This document shows positions 51,195 to 60,170 of a DNA stretch of 64,000 bases, in pieces. The notes below the pieces were generated by a model. That model was not told the DNA's origin. It was given only the letters and a program-made list of their open reading frames with translations, and made no database searches. Made by a program: the position numbers and the translations under genes. The stretch's first letter is position 1. Every line of letters starts with the position of its first letter. This DNA comes from Amorphoplanes digitatis (GTDB lineage: Bacteria > Actinomycetota > Actinomycetes > Mycobacteriales > Micromonosporaceae), in contig NZ_JACHNH010000001.1 in NCBI RefSeq assembly GCF_014205335.1, positions 248,001-312,000 on the forward strand, in the 5' to 3' direction.

Positions 51195-51605
51195 GTGTTC
51201 GAGAACCTGAACTGGTGGGAGATCGGCGGGCTGCTCATGCTCGCCCTGCTGATCTTCGGTGAGCGGCTGCCGAAGGTGATCGGCGACGGCCTGCGGATGC
51301 TGCGCGGCCTGCGGTCGATGGCGCAGAACGCGACCTCCGACCTGAGCCGCGAGCTCGGCACCGACATCCAGCTTCAGGACCTGCACCCGAAGGCCTTCAT
51401 TCGCAAGCATCTGCTCAGCGAAGAGGACGAGATGGCGATCCGCCAGCCGTTGCAGGGCCTCTTCGACGACGTCAAGAGCGACCTGAACGGCGTGAAGTCG
51501 GACCTGGGCGAGGTCGCCGCCGCCGCAGACCCCAACAACCGCGACGGCGCCGGGGTGGACAAGCCCACCCCGGCGCCGAGCAGATTCGACGTAGACGCGA
51601 CCTGA
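51195..51605 (+). CDS. tatB: Sec-independent protein translocase TatB
   Basis: The 136-residue protein has the TatA/B layout: an N-terminal membrane helix (MFENLNWWEIGGLLMLALLIFG), the hinge GERLPKV, an amphipathic helix and a long acidic C-terminal tail. The length and the Glu in the membrane helix favour TatB over TatA. TatB receives twin-arginine substrates with TatC. GGAGG precedes the GTG. The position after htrA matches Rv1223-Rv1224. It ends 3 bases before the convergent mrp stop. Confidence 0.92.
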   Translation: MFENLNWWEIGGLLMLALLIFGERLPKVIGDGLRMLRGLRSMAQNATSDLSRELGTDIQLQDLHPKAFIRKHLLSEEDEMAIRQPLQGLFDDVKSDLNGVKSDLGEVAAAADPNNRDGAGVDKPTPAPSRFDVDAT

Positions 51606-51608
51606 GCT

Positions 51609-52760
51609 CTACCGCTTGGCGGTGACCATCAGCCCGAGCGGCTTGCCGACCAGCGACTCGCGCCGGACTGCCAGCCGGTCCGCCACCGCGTCCAGCGCCT
51701 TCGCCGCCGGGGAGTCCGGATCGGCCAGCACGACCGGCGTGCCGGCGTCGCCGGCCTCGCGCACCCGGGTGTCCAGCGGGATCTGACCGAGCAGCGGCAC
51801 CGAGGCGCCGACGGTCTTGGTCAGCGAGTCCGCGACGGTCTGGCCGCCACCGGCGCCGAAGACCTCCATGCGGGAGCCGTCGGGCAGCTCGAGCCAGGAC
51901 ATGTTCTCCACCACACCGACGAGGCGCTGGTGTGTTTGCAGTGCGATCGCGCCGGCGCGCTCGGCCACCTCCGCGGCGGCCATCTGCGGCGTGGTCACGA
52001 CCAGGATCTCGGCGTTCGGCAGCAGCTGGGCCAGCGAGATCGCCACGTCGCCGGTGCCCGGCGGCAGGTCAAGCAGCAGCACGTCCAGGTCGCCCCAGAA
52101 GACGTCGGCGAGGAACTGCTGTAGCGCGCGGTGCAGCATCGGCCCGCGCCAGACGACGGCGGCGTTGCCCGCGGTGAACATGCCGATGGAGATGACCTTC
52201 ACACCGTGCGACTGCGGCGGCATGATCATGTCCTCGACCCGGGTGGGCCGGCCGTCGACGCCGAGCATCCGGGGCACCGAGTGGCCGTAGATGTCCGCGT
52301 CGACCACGCCGACGGACAGGCCGCGCCGGGCGAGGGCCGCGGCCAGGTTGACGGTGACGCTGGACTTGCCGACGCCGCCCTTGCCGCTTGCCACCGCGTA
52401 CACCCGGGTCTTGGAGCCCGGCTGGGCGAACGGGATGACCGGCTCGGCGGCCTGCGCGCCGCCGCCGCGCAGCGTGGCCTGCAGGGCCTTGCGCTGCTCC
52501 TCGGTCATGACGCCGAACTCGATCTCCACGGCGGTGATGCCGGGGATGGCGGTGACCGCCGCGGTGATGTCGTTGGTCAGCTTGTCCTTCAGCGGACAGC
52601 CGGCGACCGTGAGCAGCAGCTCGACCTTCACGCCGGTGCCGGCGACGGTGAAGCCCTTGACCATCCCGAGCTCGGTGATGGGCTTGCGGATCTCGGGGTC
52701 GTCGACGGTGGCCAGGGCCGCCTGAACGGCGTCCTCGATGGTGGGGGCGGGTGCGGACAT
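51609..52760 (-). CDS. mrp: Mrp/NBP35-family Fe-S cluster carrier ATPase
   Basis: The 383-residue protein has an N-terminal MIP18/DUF59 domain (about 1-95, with the Cys in LTVAGCPLKD) and a P-loop ATPase domain: AVASGKGGVGKSSVTVNLA (deviant Walker A), VDADIYGHSVPRMLG and LLLDLPPGTGD. The usual C-x-x-C of ApbC in the late part is not evident, as in actinobacterial Mrp. It probably carries Fe-S clusters. TAGCAT (52768-52773) lies 13 bases before ATG 52760, selecting this start over ATG 52769 and implying a leaderless mRNA. Confidence 0.92.
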   Translation of the reverse strand: MSAPAPTIEDAVQAALATVDDPEIRKPITELGMVKGFTVAGTGVKVELLLTVAGCPLKDKLTNDITAAVTAIPGITAVEIEFGVMTEEQRKALQATLRGGGAQAAEPVIPFAQPGSKTRVYAVASGKGGVGKSSVTVNLAAALARRGLSVGVVDADIYGHSVPRMLGVDGRPTRVEDMIMPPQSHGVKVISIGMFTAGNAAVVWRGPMLHRALQQFLADVFWGDLDVLLLDLPPGTGDVAISLAQLLPNAEILVVTTPQMAAAEVAERAGAIALQTHQRLVGVVENMSWLELPDGSRMEVFGAGGGQTVADSLTKTVGASVPLLGQIPLDTRVREAGDAGTPVVLADPDSPAAKALDAVADRLAVRRESLVGKPLGLMVTAKR

Positions 52761-52781
52761 GCCGACCATGCTACGTCGGTG

Positions 52782-53306
52782 TCAGGTCCGCTCCTCCTCC
52801 CACTCCTTGCGTTCCAGCTTCTGCCGTCGATGGGCGGCCTCGTCCAGTTCGTCGGCGAGCCGGGCCAGCTCAGAACGCAGGAAGTCGCGGGTGGCGACCT
52901 CGCCGACGGCGATCCGCAGCGAGGCGATCTCGCGGGCCAGATATTCCGTGTCGGCCTTCTGCATGGCCGCCCGCCGGCGGTCCTCCTCCATCGTCAGGCG
53001 GTCCCGGTCGGCCTGCCGGTTCTGCGCGAGCAGGATCAGCGGCGCGGCGTAGGAGGCCTGCAGGGACAGGACCAGGGTCAGGAACGTGAACGTGTACGGG
53101 TCGAAGCGCAGGTCCTTGGGCGCGAGGGTGTTCCAGGCGAACCAGGCGCCGATGACAAGCGTCATGTAAACGATGAACTTGGCCGTGCCCATGTAGCGCG
53201 CGATGCTCTCCGACCAGCGGCCGAAGGCCTCGGGGTCGAACCGGGGCAGGCGCACCCGCCCGGGCTCGATGGGCTGGTCCAGCCGATCACGGCGAGGCTC
53301 GGTCAT
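52782..53306 (-). CDS. DUF1003 membrane protein
   Basis: The 174-residue protein has two membrane helices (TAKFIVYMTLVIGAWFAWN and FTFLTLVLSLQASYAAPLILL, about 45-100) with the DUF1003 pattern, and a charged coiled-coil-like C-terminal half. The ATG overlaps the CBS-protein stop (ATGA), so the two are coupled. Both genes are conserved beside mrp in mycobacteria. Function is unknown; the pairing with an MgtE-type regulatory protein suggests a role in ion homeostasis, which is inference. Confidence 0.83.
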   Translation of the reverse strand: MTEPRRDRLDQPIEPGRVRLPRFDPEAFGRWSESIARYMGTAKFIVYMTLVIGAWFAWNTLAPKDLRFDPYTFTFLTLVLSLQASYAAPLILLAQNRQADRDRLTMEEDRRRAAMQKADTEYLAREIASLRIAVGEVATRDFLRSELARLADELDEAAHRRQKLERKEWEEERT

Positions 53307-54616
53307 GATGCCGCTCCCGGGGTCTGCCGTGTTCCCCACAGGTTCGCTGCGGGCTCGTCGTCATGGGCGTCGCGGTCACGCCAGTCCCGGGGCAGCGAGT
53401 GGTCCAGCACGTCGTCGACGGTGACCGCGCCGACCAGCCGGAACGTCCCGTCGACCACCGGCATCGCCACCAGGTCGTAGGTCGCCATCCGTCGGGTGAT
53501 CTCGGTGAGATTCGTCTCGGGCCGCAGCGGATCGATGTCGTTGTCGACGATGCCGCCCAGCATCGACGAGGGCGGCTCGCGCAGCAGACGCTGGAAGTGG
53601 ACCATGCCCAGGTACTTGCCGCTGGGCGTCGCGGAGGGTGCCCGGGCCACGAACACCTGCGCCGCGACCACCGGAGACAGCTCCGGTTCGCGGATCCGGG
53701 CCAGCGCCTCCGCCACGGTGGCGTCCGGGGTCAGGATGACCGGCTCGGAGGTCATCACGCTGCCGGCCGTGCCGGGGTTGTACTTCATCAGCTGCCGGAC
53801 CGGTGCCGCCTCCTCGGGCTCCATCAGGTCGAGCAGCACGCTCTGCTCGGTCTTCGGCAGCTCGGCGAGCAGGTCGGCGGCGTCGTCCGGGTCCATCCGC
53901 TCGAGCACGTCGGCGGCACGCTCCCGGTTCAGGTGCACGAGGATGTCCACCTGGTCGTGCTCGGGCAGCTCCTCGAGCACGTCGGCGAGCGTCCGGTCGC
54001 TGAACGCTGCGGCGACCTCGTTGCGGCGGGCGTCCGGCAGGTCCTGGAGCGCGTTCGCCATGTCCGCGGGGCGCATCTGCTCCAGGAGCGCGACCAGGTT
54101 CGACGTGCCCTGGGTGTCCGTCGGCCCGACCAGGCCGCGGATCCGGTCGTAGTCGACCTGGTACGTGTGCCCGCGCCGGGCCAGCCGCCCGGTGTGCTCC
54201 CGCACGGCCACCCTGGTGATCAGCCACTCGTTGTTGCGGTTGAGCTCCATGGCGAGGTCGACGACCGTGCCGACCTGGCCATCGCCCTGCCGGTCCTCGG
54301 GCTCGACGGTGACCCGGCGGTCGAGGACCTCCTCGAGGACCAGCAGCTCGTTCTGGCGCTTCTCGAAGCGGCGCAGGTTGAGCATGCCGGTGCTCAGGAC
54401 GACGGCCTCGGCGTCCATGGAGGTGACCCGCCCGATCGGCAGGAAGATCCGCCGGCGCAGCGCCATCTCGGCGACCAGGCCGACGACCTGCGGCGGCCGG
54501 TTGGTGGTGCGGAGCCGGATGACGGCGTCGCGGACCCGGCCCACGCGGTCGCCGTTGGGGTCGAAGACGGGCAGCGCCGCGAGCCGCGCTAGGTAAACCC
54601 TGCTCCCCATGGTCAC
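53303..54616 (-). CDS. PRC-barrel / MgtE-N / CBS protein (Rv1232c-like)
   Basis: The 437-residue soluble protein has a PRC-barrel-like start (VFDPNGDRVGRVRDAVIRL), an MgtE N-domain superhelix (about 170-275: LEQMRPADMANALQDLPDARRN..., ERMDPDDAADLLAELP) and two CBS motifs (VMTSEPVILTPDATVAEAL; VDNDIDPLRPETNLTEI, FRLVGAVTVDDVLDH). It lacks the MgtE channel domain, so it resembles the Mg2+-sensing half alone. TAGGCT lies exactly 12 bases before GTG 54616, indicating leaderless mRNA. It shares a 27-base intergenic space with the divergent PhzF gene. Confidence 0.87.
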   Translation of the reverse strand: MTMGSRVYLARLAALPVFDPNGDRVGRVRDAVIRLRTTNRPPQVVGLVAEMALRRRIFLPIGRVTSMDAEAVVLSTGMLNLRRFEKRQNELLVLEEVLDRRVTVEPEDRQGDGQVGTVVDLAMELNRNNEWLITRVAVREHTGRLARRGHTYQVDYDRIRGLVGPTDTQGTSNLVALLEQMRPADMANALQDLPDARRNEVAAAFSDRTLADVLEELPEHDQVDILVHLNRERAADVLERMDPDDAADLLAELPKTEQSVLLDLMEPEEAAPVRQLMKYNPGTAGSVMTSEPVILTPDATVAEALARIREPELSPVVAAQVFVARAPSATPSGKYLGMVHFQRLLREPPSSMLGGIVDNDIDPLRPETNLTEITRRMATYDLVAMPVVDGTFRLVGAVTVDDVLDHSLPRDWRDRDAHDDEPAANLWGTRQTPGAAS

Positions 54617-54622
54617 GGCACA

Positions 54623-54637
54623 AGCCTAGGTTAGCGT
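54623..54637. promoter_or_regulatory. Back-to-back leaderless promoters (CBS gene / PhzF gene)
   Basis: On the minus strand TAGGCT occupies 54628-54623, 12 bases before GTG 54616. On the plus strand TAGCGT occupies 54632-54637, 12 bases before ATG 54644. The two -10 boxes are three bases apart, so each -35 region must lie inside the other gene, and the two promoters should exclude each other. Confidence 0.65.
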
Positions 54638-54643
54638 CGAGCC

Positions 54644-55516
54644 ATGTCGACCGTGGCGTACGAGATCGTGGACGTGTTCACCGACCGCCCCTACGCGGGC
54701 AACCCGCTGGCCGTGGTGTTCGGGGCCGAGGCGCTCGCCGGTGACCAGATGCAGCTGATGGCCCGCGAATTCAACCTTGCGGAGACCGTCTTCGTACTGC
54801 CGTCCGAGGCCGGCGGTACCTATCGGGCGCGGATCTTCACCCCGGAGACCGAGCTGCCGTTCGCCGGACACCCGAGCATCGGCGCCGCCGTGACCTTGGT
54901 GCGGCGCGGCCTTGCCGAAGCCGGGGACATGGTGCAGGAGTGCGGCGCGGGCCTGCTGTCGATCTCCGTGACGCCCGACTCGGCGACCCTGACCGGCGGC
55001 ACGCCGACCCTCGGCGCCGCGCTGCCCGTCGGCGCGCTGCTCGACCTCGTCGGGCTCGGCGCCGACGACTTCGCGGGCGGATCCGCGCAGCCCGGCCCGG
55101 CCGGATGCGGGCTGGAATTCGCCTATCTCCCGGTGCGCCGGGGCGCCCTCGCGCGGGCCTGGGCCGACGCCGAGCGAGGCCGTGCCCTGAAGGTCACCGG
55201 GATCAGCGTGTTCGCCTGGGACGCCGAGGCCCGGACCGCCTACGCACGGGTCTTCTGCCCGGGCGTCTCGGTGCCCGAGGACCCGGCGACCGGCTCGGCC
55301 GCGCTGGGGCTCGGCGTGTGGCTGGTCGCGAACGGGCTGCTACCCGGCGACCGGACCTCGTCGTACACGGTCCACCAGGGCGTCGAGATGCACCGGCCGT
55401 CCCTGCTGCGGTGCACGGTGACGGCCGTTGGCGGCGCGGCGACCGTCGCCGCGGTCAGCGGTCACGTCGTGCCGGTGGCGCGCGGCGAGATCGACGTCCC
55501 GCCGTTCATCGGCTGA
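54644..55516 (+). CDS. PhzF-family isomerase/epimerase
   Basis: The 290-residue protein has two similar halves of the diaminopimelate-epimerase fold. PhzF marks: VDVFTDRPYAGNPLAVV, the catalytic Glu region EFNLAETVFV, FTPETELPFAGHPSIGAA and VPEDPATGSAALGLG. No phenazine genes are near, so a general isomerase role is more likely. TAGCGT lies 12 bases before the ATG. Confidence 0.88.
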   Translation: MSTVAYEIVDVFTDRPYAGNPLAVVFGAEALAGDQMQLMAREFNLAETVFVLPSEAGGTYRARIFTPETELPFAGHPSIGAAVTLVRRGLAEAGDMVQECGAGLLSISVTPDSATLTGGTPTLGAALPVGALLDLVGLGADDFAGGSAQPGPAGCGLEFAYLPVRRGALARAWADAERGRALKVTGISVFAWDAEARTAYARVFCPGVSVPEDPATGSAALGLGVWLVANGLLPGDRTSSYTVHQGVEMHRPSLLRCTVTAVGGAATVAAVSGHVVPVARGEIDVPPFIG

Positions 55517-55524
55517 GCCGGCGC

Positions 55525-56025
55525 TCAGAGCCTGCGCTTGCCGACCCGGTGCAGGCGGAAGGGGTTGCGGACCACGACACGCGCCGGGGTCTCGCGGGGC
55601 GGGGCCGCGGCCGAGTCGGCCGGCAGGTCGGGCGCGGCGACCGCCGGCTCGTCCGCCGGCGTCAGCCGGAGCACCGCGCAGCCGGTCTCCGCCCAGCGCG
55701 CGGTCACCTCGTCGGCGGTGCCGGAGGCGTTCAGGCGCTTACCGGCCAGCTGCGGCGCGATCTCCGTCCAGGCCTCGCTGCCCGGCGTCAGCCGCTCCAC
55801 CAGCGCCTCGACGATCACGATGAGGCCGCCGTTGTCGCCGCGCAGCCGCACGGCGGCGCGTGCCGCGTCGGCGAGGCCCGGCGCGTCCTGCTCGCCGGGC
55901 CCGCAGACCACGATCAGCGCGCCGTCGAGCGGCATGACCCAGAGGCCGCGGGACTCCCCGCCGGCCGCACTGATCCAGGCGATGCCGGCCTTCTTGATCG
56001 CCTCAGCCACCAGCTCGGTCGTCAC
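55525..56025 (-). CDS. Conserved hypothetical protein
   Basis: The 166-residue protein does not match a family I recognise. It begins VTTELVAEAIKKAGIAWI, has two short beta strands (GLWVMPLDGALIVVCGPGEQ and GGLIVIVEALVERL), and a Pro/Ala-rich segment before the basic end VVVRNPFRLHRVGKRRL. No membrane helix is seen. GAGGAT sits 12 bases before the GTG and could act as SD or -10. The following HAD gene is on the same strand. Confidence 0.6.
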   Translation of the reverse strand: MTTELVAEAIKKAGIAWISAAGGESRGLWVMPLDGALIVVCGPGEQDAPGLADAARAAVRLRGDNGGLIVIVEALVERLTPGSEAWTEIAPQLAGKRLNASGTADEVTARWAETGCAVLRLTPADEPAVAAPDLPADSAAAPPRETPARVVVRNPFRLHRVGKRRL

Positions 56026-56045
56026 CGGGTCATCCTCGCATGCGC

Positions 56046-56744
56046 TCAGGTCAGCGCCGGTACGCGATCCAGCAGGTCCAGCACCGCCGTCAGCGACGGC
56101 ACGCGGAGCCCGGTGAAGCAATCGTCCGGGTCGAAGACCAGATGATCGGCGAGGTCCGGCGCGGTGAGCCGGACGGGGGTCATGCCGACCGCCGCCGCGC
56201 CGGTGAGCTCGCGGCTGCCACCGTCGCCGACGTAGAGGCAGTCCTCGGGGGCGACCCGCAGCCGCCAGCAGGTCTCCAGGTAGATCAGCGGGTCGGGCTT
56301 GCAGCGGCCGACCTCGACCGAGAAGACGCTCACGTCGAGCAGCGGCGCGATCGGCATGCTCGGCAGGAAGGCGGGCAGCTCGTGGGTGCAGTCGCTGATC
56401 AGCGCGGTACGCAGCCCGCGGCGCTTGATGGCCCGCAGCACGCTCTCCGCGTCCGCGCGAATGCTGGTGTCGGCCTTCAACGCGTCGACGCGGGCGGGCA
56501 CCGCGGCCCGCAGCTGCGCGGTCTCCGGGCTGCCGCCCGCCTGCTCGGTGACCCACCGTAAGGTGGCCTCGGCGGAGCCGAGGTGACCACGCGCCCGGAC
56601 CTGGAACGTGCGGTCCAGGACGTTGAGCACCGCGGCGGGGTCGCAGCCGAGCGCTCTGGCGATGTCGGCGTGCTGTGGCCCCCTCCTGATGGAACGGGTC
56701 AGCGTGCCGAAAAAATCGAAAACGACCGCTTGGTACGCGGGCAT
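56046..56744 (-). CDS. HAD superfamily hydrolase
   Basis: The 232-residue protein has FDFFGTLTRS (catalytic Asp; Phe in place of the second Asp position's neighbour), LISDCTHEL (Ser/Thr motif), RCKPDPLIYLETC (Lys) and YVGDGGSRELTGA (acidic motif IV). A helical cap lies at about 20-90. It is likely a phosphatase or dehalogenase-type hydrolase, substrate unknown. The unknown-function gene follows 20 bases downstream. Confidence 0.83.
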   Translation of the reverse strand: MPAYQAVVFDFFGTLTRSIRRGPQHADIARALGCDPAAVLNVLDRTFQVRARGHLGSAEATLRWVTEQAGGSPETAQLRAAVPARVDALKADTSIRADAESVLRAIKRRGLRTALISDCTHELPAFLPSMPIAPLLDVSVFSVEVGRCKPDPLIYLETCWRLRVAPEDCLYVGDGGSRELTGAAAVGMTPVRLTAPDLADHLVFDPDDCFTGLRVPSLTAVLDLLDRVPALT

Positions 56745-56872
56745 CGATGACCACTCTCCAGAGGGATTGACGGATGCGTCGGCGGCGAGCGTAACGACTG
56801 CCTCACTTTGCGTTCAACAAAACGTGACGAGCTGTTCTGCGGATTAGCAAGAAGTGACTGCGGGGGATGAAT

Positions 56873-57802
56873 ATGCGTTCAACGCCCGCCCCGCTCACCG
56901 CGGCGGCGCTGACGGTGGCCGTGCTGGCGGTGTCGTCGTCGGCGCCCCTGATCGCCTTCGCGGCCGCACCCGCCCTGGCAGTGGCGTTCTGGCGCAACGG
57001 GCTGGCCTTCGTGGCGCTCACGCCGATCACGGCCGGACCACGCCGGTTCGAGCTCGTGACGCTGCGCAGCCGCAGCGGCGTTTTCGCGGTCCTGGCCGGG
57101 CTGGCGCTGGCGCTGCACTTCGCGACCTGGATGCCCAGCGTTCAGCTGGGATCGGTGGCGACGGCGACCGCGCTGGTGGCGACCCAGCCGGTCTGGCAGG
57201 GGCTGATCGCGGCCGTGCAGGGCCGCCGGCCCTCGACCGCCGGCTGGGTGGGCATCGGCCTCGCGGTGGCCGGGGCGGCCTGGGCGACCGGCATCGACGT
57301 CGGTGTGTCGGCGCAGGCGGTGCTCGCCGACCTGCTGGCGCTGGTCGGAGCGATGGCGGCGGCGGTGTACACGGCGCTCGGCGAACGGGCCCGGACCCGG
57401 CTGAGCACGACGACGTACACCTGGGTCTGCTACGGGACCTGCGCCGCGTTGCTGCTTGTCGTCTGCGTGCTGGGCCGGGTGCAGCTGCACGGGTACGACG
57501 AGCGCACCTGGGCGGCGATCCTGGCGCTGGTGGTCGGTGCCCAGCTGCTCGGGCACTCGATGTTCAACTACGCGCTGCACCGGACCTCGGCCACGACGGT
57601 GAGCGTGCTCATCCTGCTGGAGGTGCCGGGCGCGGCGCTGCTGGCCTGGGCCTGGCTGGGCCAGACGCCCCGGGCCGCGGCGCTGCCGGGGCTGGGCCTG
57701 CTGGTGGCGGGGGTGGCCGTCGTGGTGCTCGGCGACGCCCGGGTGCGGCGGCGGGCGGCGACGGCGTCGCTGGCAGACGGCGCGGATCCCGAGGATCGCT
57801 GA
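56873..57802 (+). CDS. EamA/DMT-family transporter
   Basis: The protein (309 residues) has ten hydrophobic helices and two EamA repeats, with the motif AFWRNGLAFVAL in the first and SATTVSVLILLEVPGAALLAWAWLGQ in the second. DMT transporters export metabolites or amino acids; the substrate is not evident. GGGGG is six bases from ATG 56873, which is preferred over ATG 56867. The C-terminal end is charged and cytoplasmic. Confidence 0.85.
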   Translation: MRSTPAPLTAAALTVAVLAVSSSAPLIAFAAAPALAVAFWRNGLAFVALTPITAGPRRFELVTLRSRSGVFAVLAGLALALHFATWMPSVQLGSVATATALVATQPVWQGLIAAVQGRRPSTAGWVGIGLAVAGAAWATGIDVGVSAQAVLADLLALVGAMAAAVYTALGERARTRLSTTTYTWVCYGTCAALLLVVCVLGRVQLHGYDERTWAAILALVVGAQLLGHSMFNYALHRTSATTVSVLILLEVPGAALLAWAWLGQTPRAAALPGLGLLVAGVAVVVLGDARVRRRAATASLADGADPEDR

Positions 57803-57874
57803 CGTCGTTGAACCCTGCGGGCGTCGCCGCGCCTTGGCGTGCCGCCGCTCCACGCGGTAGAGAGGGTGGATGAG

Positions 57875-58489
57875 ATGCGCCGCGATCGATACCGGCTCCG
57901 CCTGCTGCTGCTCGGGGTGGTGCTGATGACGAGCGCCTGCGACGAGCCCGCCCTGCCGATGCCCGGCCTGACCGGCGGCTGGACCACGGCGGGATGCGAG
58001 TTCTCGCGCCCCGCCGAGACCGTGAACGTGGGCGGCCGGATCCTGCCGGCGACGCCCGCCCCGCTGGCGGCGGCCATCGCGCGGATCGACGCCGGCGGCC
58101 GGGCCGACCACGCCGCGAGCTACGCCGGCCTCGAGGTCGACCAGCAACACGTGCGGGCGATCGTCTACCGGGTGCCGTCGGCGGAGTTCGACGACTTCAT
58201 CCGGTTCAGCGCGGAGAACACCTGCGTCGTGGTCCGCGACGCCGTGCACAGCCTGACCGAGCTGACCGCGTGGCACGACCGGATCGTGGCGGACCTGGCC
58301 GCCTGGACGGCCGCGGGCGTGCACATCTCCAGCGTCGTGGCCCGCCACGACGGCACGGCGGTGGAGATCGGCACCCCCGACGTCGACCTGGCCCGCATCG
58401 AGCTGCCGCGCGGCTACGGCCGCGCCGCCCCGCTGACCTTCGTCGAGCAGGGACCCGTGCTCCCCATGGCGGTACCGAACACGCCTTAG
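57875..58489 (+). CDS. Putative lipoprotein
   Basis: The 204-residue protein starts [22 protein letters not shown], a clear lipobox signal (LMTSAC) with lipid-modified Cys near residue 22. The mature part shows no family I can name. It contains Cys in GCEFS and NTCVVV, which could pair, and ordinary alternating strands and helices. GAGGG precedes the ATG. Its TAG stop overlaps the convergent DUF4190 TAA stop in the tetranucleotide TTAG. Confidence 0.75.
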   Translation: MRRDRYRLRLLLLGVVLMTSACDEPALPMPGLTGGWTTAGCEFSRPAETVNVGGRILPATPAPLAAAIARIDAGGRADHAASYAGLEVDQQHVRAIVYRVPSAEFDDFIRFSAENTCVVVRDAVHSLTELTAWHDRIVADLAAWTAAGVHISSVVARHDGTAVEIGTPDVDLARIELPRGYGRAAPLTFVEQGPVLPMAVPNTP

Positions 58490-58995
58490 TAGCCGGAGCT
58501 GCTGTCCGTCACGATGAAGAAGACCAGGGCGGCCGCGCCGAGCACCGCGAGGCCGGTGACCGTCCAGCCGACGATGATCCCGGCGAGGGCCAGGCCGCCG
58601 CCGCCGGCGCCGGACGCGCGGATCCGGCGGCGGGCCACGTGGCCGAGGATCGCGCCGACGATGCCGAGCACTCCGCCGATGCCCCAGAAGCAGGTGCCGA
58701 GCACGCTGGCGCAGGACACGACAAGAGAGGCGATGGCCAGGCCCTCGGTCGGCGCTCCCGCCGGGTAGGGCCCGCCCGGGTACGAATACGGGCTGCCGGG
58801 GTAGCCGTAGTCGTAACCGGGCTGCATGCCCTGGCCCTGCTGCGCCGGCGCGCCGTATCCGGGCGCGCCGTATCCGGGCGCGCCGTATCCGGGCGCGCCA
58901 TAGGTGTAGGGCGCGGGCGGCTGGTAGGCCTGCACGGGCGGATCCGGCGGCGGCGGATAGGTGCCGTCCGGGCCGGGCGTCGGCGGGTAGGTCAT
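58486..58995 (-). CDS. DUF4190 membrane protein with Pro/Gly/Tyr-rich N-terminus
   Basis: The 169-residue protein has a disordered first half rich in Pro, Tyr and Gly (GAPGY repeats) and two membrane helices with the DUF4190 pattern: [39 protein letters not shown] region, then [22 protein letters not shown]4190 function is unknown. GGAGGAGG precedes the ATG. A second DUF4190 gene lies at 60171-60677. Confidence 0.85.
   Translation of the reverse strand: MTYPPTPGPDGTYPPPPDPPVQAYQPPAPYTYGAPGYGAPGYGAPGYGAPAQQGQGMQPGYDYGYPGSPYSYPGGPYPAGAPTEGLAIASLVVSCASVLGTCFWGIGGVLGIVGAILGHVARRRIRASGAGGGGLALAGIIVGWTVTGLAVLGAAALVFFIVTDSSSGY
58847..58902 (-). repeat. 15-bp tandem repeat (GAPGY)
   Basis: About 3.7 copies of GGGCGCGCCGTATCC, nearly identical, encode GAPGY units in the DUF4190 protein. 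It is a likely site for slippage. Confidence 0.9.
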
Positions 58996-59361
58996 GGCGG
59001 CCTCCTCCGGCGCGTCGTTCCCGCCCGCAAGAATAGATGCCCTTGTCACCGGCCCGCCGTCCCTCGGGCACCCGGAGTGCCCGGATGTGCGCGGGGTGCG
59101 GTCGTGCAACGCCATCGGCGTGCGCCACGGCCGAGGATGTTTGCCCCGGCACGCGGTAGCGGGCAGGATCGCCGCATGGTCTTCGACGCCCGTTCCGCCA
59201 CCGGCAGCCGGTCCAGGCGGGACGCCACCCGCCCCGCGGCCGGCCGCCGGCCCCGGACTTCCGCGCCCAGTTCCGAGTCCGAGCAGGGCCAGGGTCCGGA
59301 TCCGGTCGGCGAACCCGGACTCGCACCGGACGACCCCGCGGCCGAGGCCGAGGAGTTCCCC
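58996..59361. other. Intergenic region with a possible longer SDR N-terminus
   Basis: An ATG at 59176 is in frame with the SDR gene and has CAGGAT exactly 12 bases upstream. It would add 62 low-complexity Arg/Ser/Pro-rich residues. Codon choice there is less biased than in the SDR domain, so I leave it as non-coding by default. Bases 58996-59175 show no gene. Confidence 0.4.
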
Positions 59362-60123
59362 GTGACACTGCGGCTCGACGGCAAGGTCGCCCTGGTCACG
59401 GGCGCGGGCAGCCCCGACGGCATCGGGTACGCGACCGCGCGCCGGCTGCGCGACCTGGGCGCCCGCGTGGCGATCGTGTCGACGACGCGGCGCATCCACG
59501 AGCGGGCGTCCGAGCTGGGCGTGACCGGCTTCGTGGCGGATCTCACAGACGAGGCCGAGGTCGGCGCGCTCGCCGACGCGATCGTGGACCAGCTCGGCGA
59601 CGTCCAGGTCCTGGTCAACAACGCGGGCCTGGCCAGCCGCACGAGCCCCGAGGTGCTCCGCCCGGTCGCGCAGCTCACCTACGACGAGTGGCGGGCGGAG
59701 ATCGACCGCAACCTGAGCACGGCGTTCCTGTGCAGCCGCGCCTTCGTCGGCGGCATGTCCGAGCAGGGCTGGGGCCGCATCGTCAACCTGGCGGCGACGG
59801 CGGGCCCGATCAACGCCCTGCCGACCGAGGCCGCATACGCCGCGGCGAAGTCGGGCGTCGTCGGCCTCACCCGGGCGCTGGCGATGGAGCTCGTCGCCGA
59901 CGGCATCAACGTCAACTGCGTCGCGCCGGGCACGATCTACACGGCGGCCTCGACGGTGACGGAGATCAAGCAGGGCCTGGGCACGCCGATCGGCCGCCCC
60001 GGCACCCCCGACGAGGTGGCGGCGGCGATCGCCTTCCTGTGCTCGCCCGCGGCGTCGTACATCACCGGCCAGATGCTGGTGGTCGACGGCGGCAACAGCG
60101 TCCGCGAGGCCGAGTTCCGCTGA
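59362..60123 (+). CDS. Short-chain dehydrogenase/reductase (FabG-like)
   Basis: The 253-residue SDR starts [29 protein letters not shown], so the glycine motif is extended by two residues ([10 protein letters not shown]). It has [10 protein letters not shown], Ser in NLAATAG (Ala where Ser is usual, catalytic Ser uncertain) and [18 protein letters not shown]. The C-terminus has [11 protein letters not shown]. It would reduce a 3-oxoacyl or similar ketone with NAD(P)H. GAGGAG lies six bases before the GTG. A longer start at 59176 is possible. Confidence 0.82.
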   Translation: MTLRLDGKVALVTGAGSPDGIGYATARRLRDLGARVAIVSTTRRIHERASELGVTGFVADLTDEAEVGALADAIVDQLGDVQVLVNNAGLASRTSPEVLRPVAQLTYDEWRAEIDRNLSTAFLCSRAFVGGMSEQGWGRIVNLAATAGPINALPTEAAYAAAKSGVVGLTRALAMELVADGINVNCVAPGTIYTAASTVTEIKQGLGTPIGRPGTPDEVAAAIAFLCSPAASYITGQMLVVDGGNSVREAEFR

Positions 60124-60131
60124 GCCGGCTC

Positions 60132-60159
60132 GCCCGGTGGACGGCTGCGTCCACCGGGC
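60132..60159. terminator. Bidirectional terminator
   Basis: A perfect 12-bp stem GCCCGGTGGACG with a 4-base loop lies between the convergent SDR and DUF4190 genes. Confidence 0.78.
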
Positions 60160-60170
60160 TCGCCGCTCGA

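Noticed and set aside
54644..55516. Phenazine biosynthesis locus
   Set aside because: A single PhzF-family gene without other phz genes is a common housekeeping paralogue.
56879..59368. Open frame of over 800 codons antisense to the EamA, lipoprotein and SDR region
   Set aside because: It runs across several unrelated real genes on both strands and has no recognisable domain.
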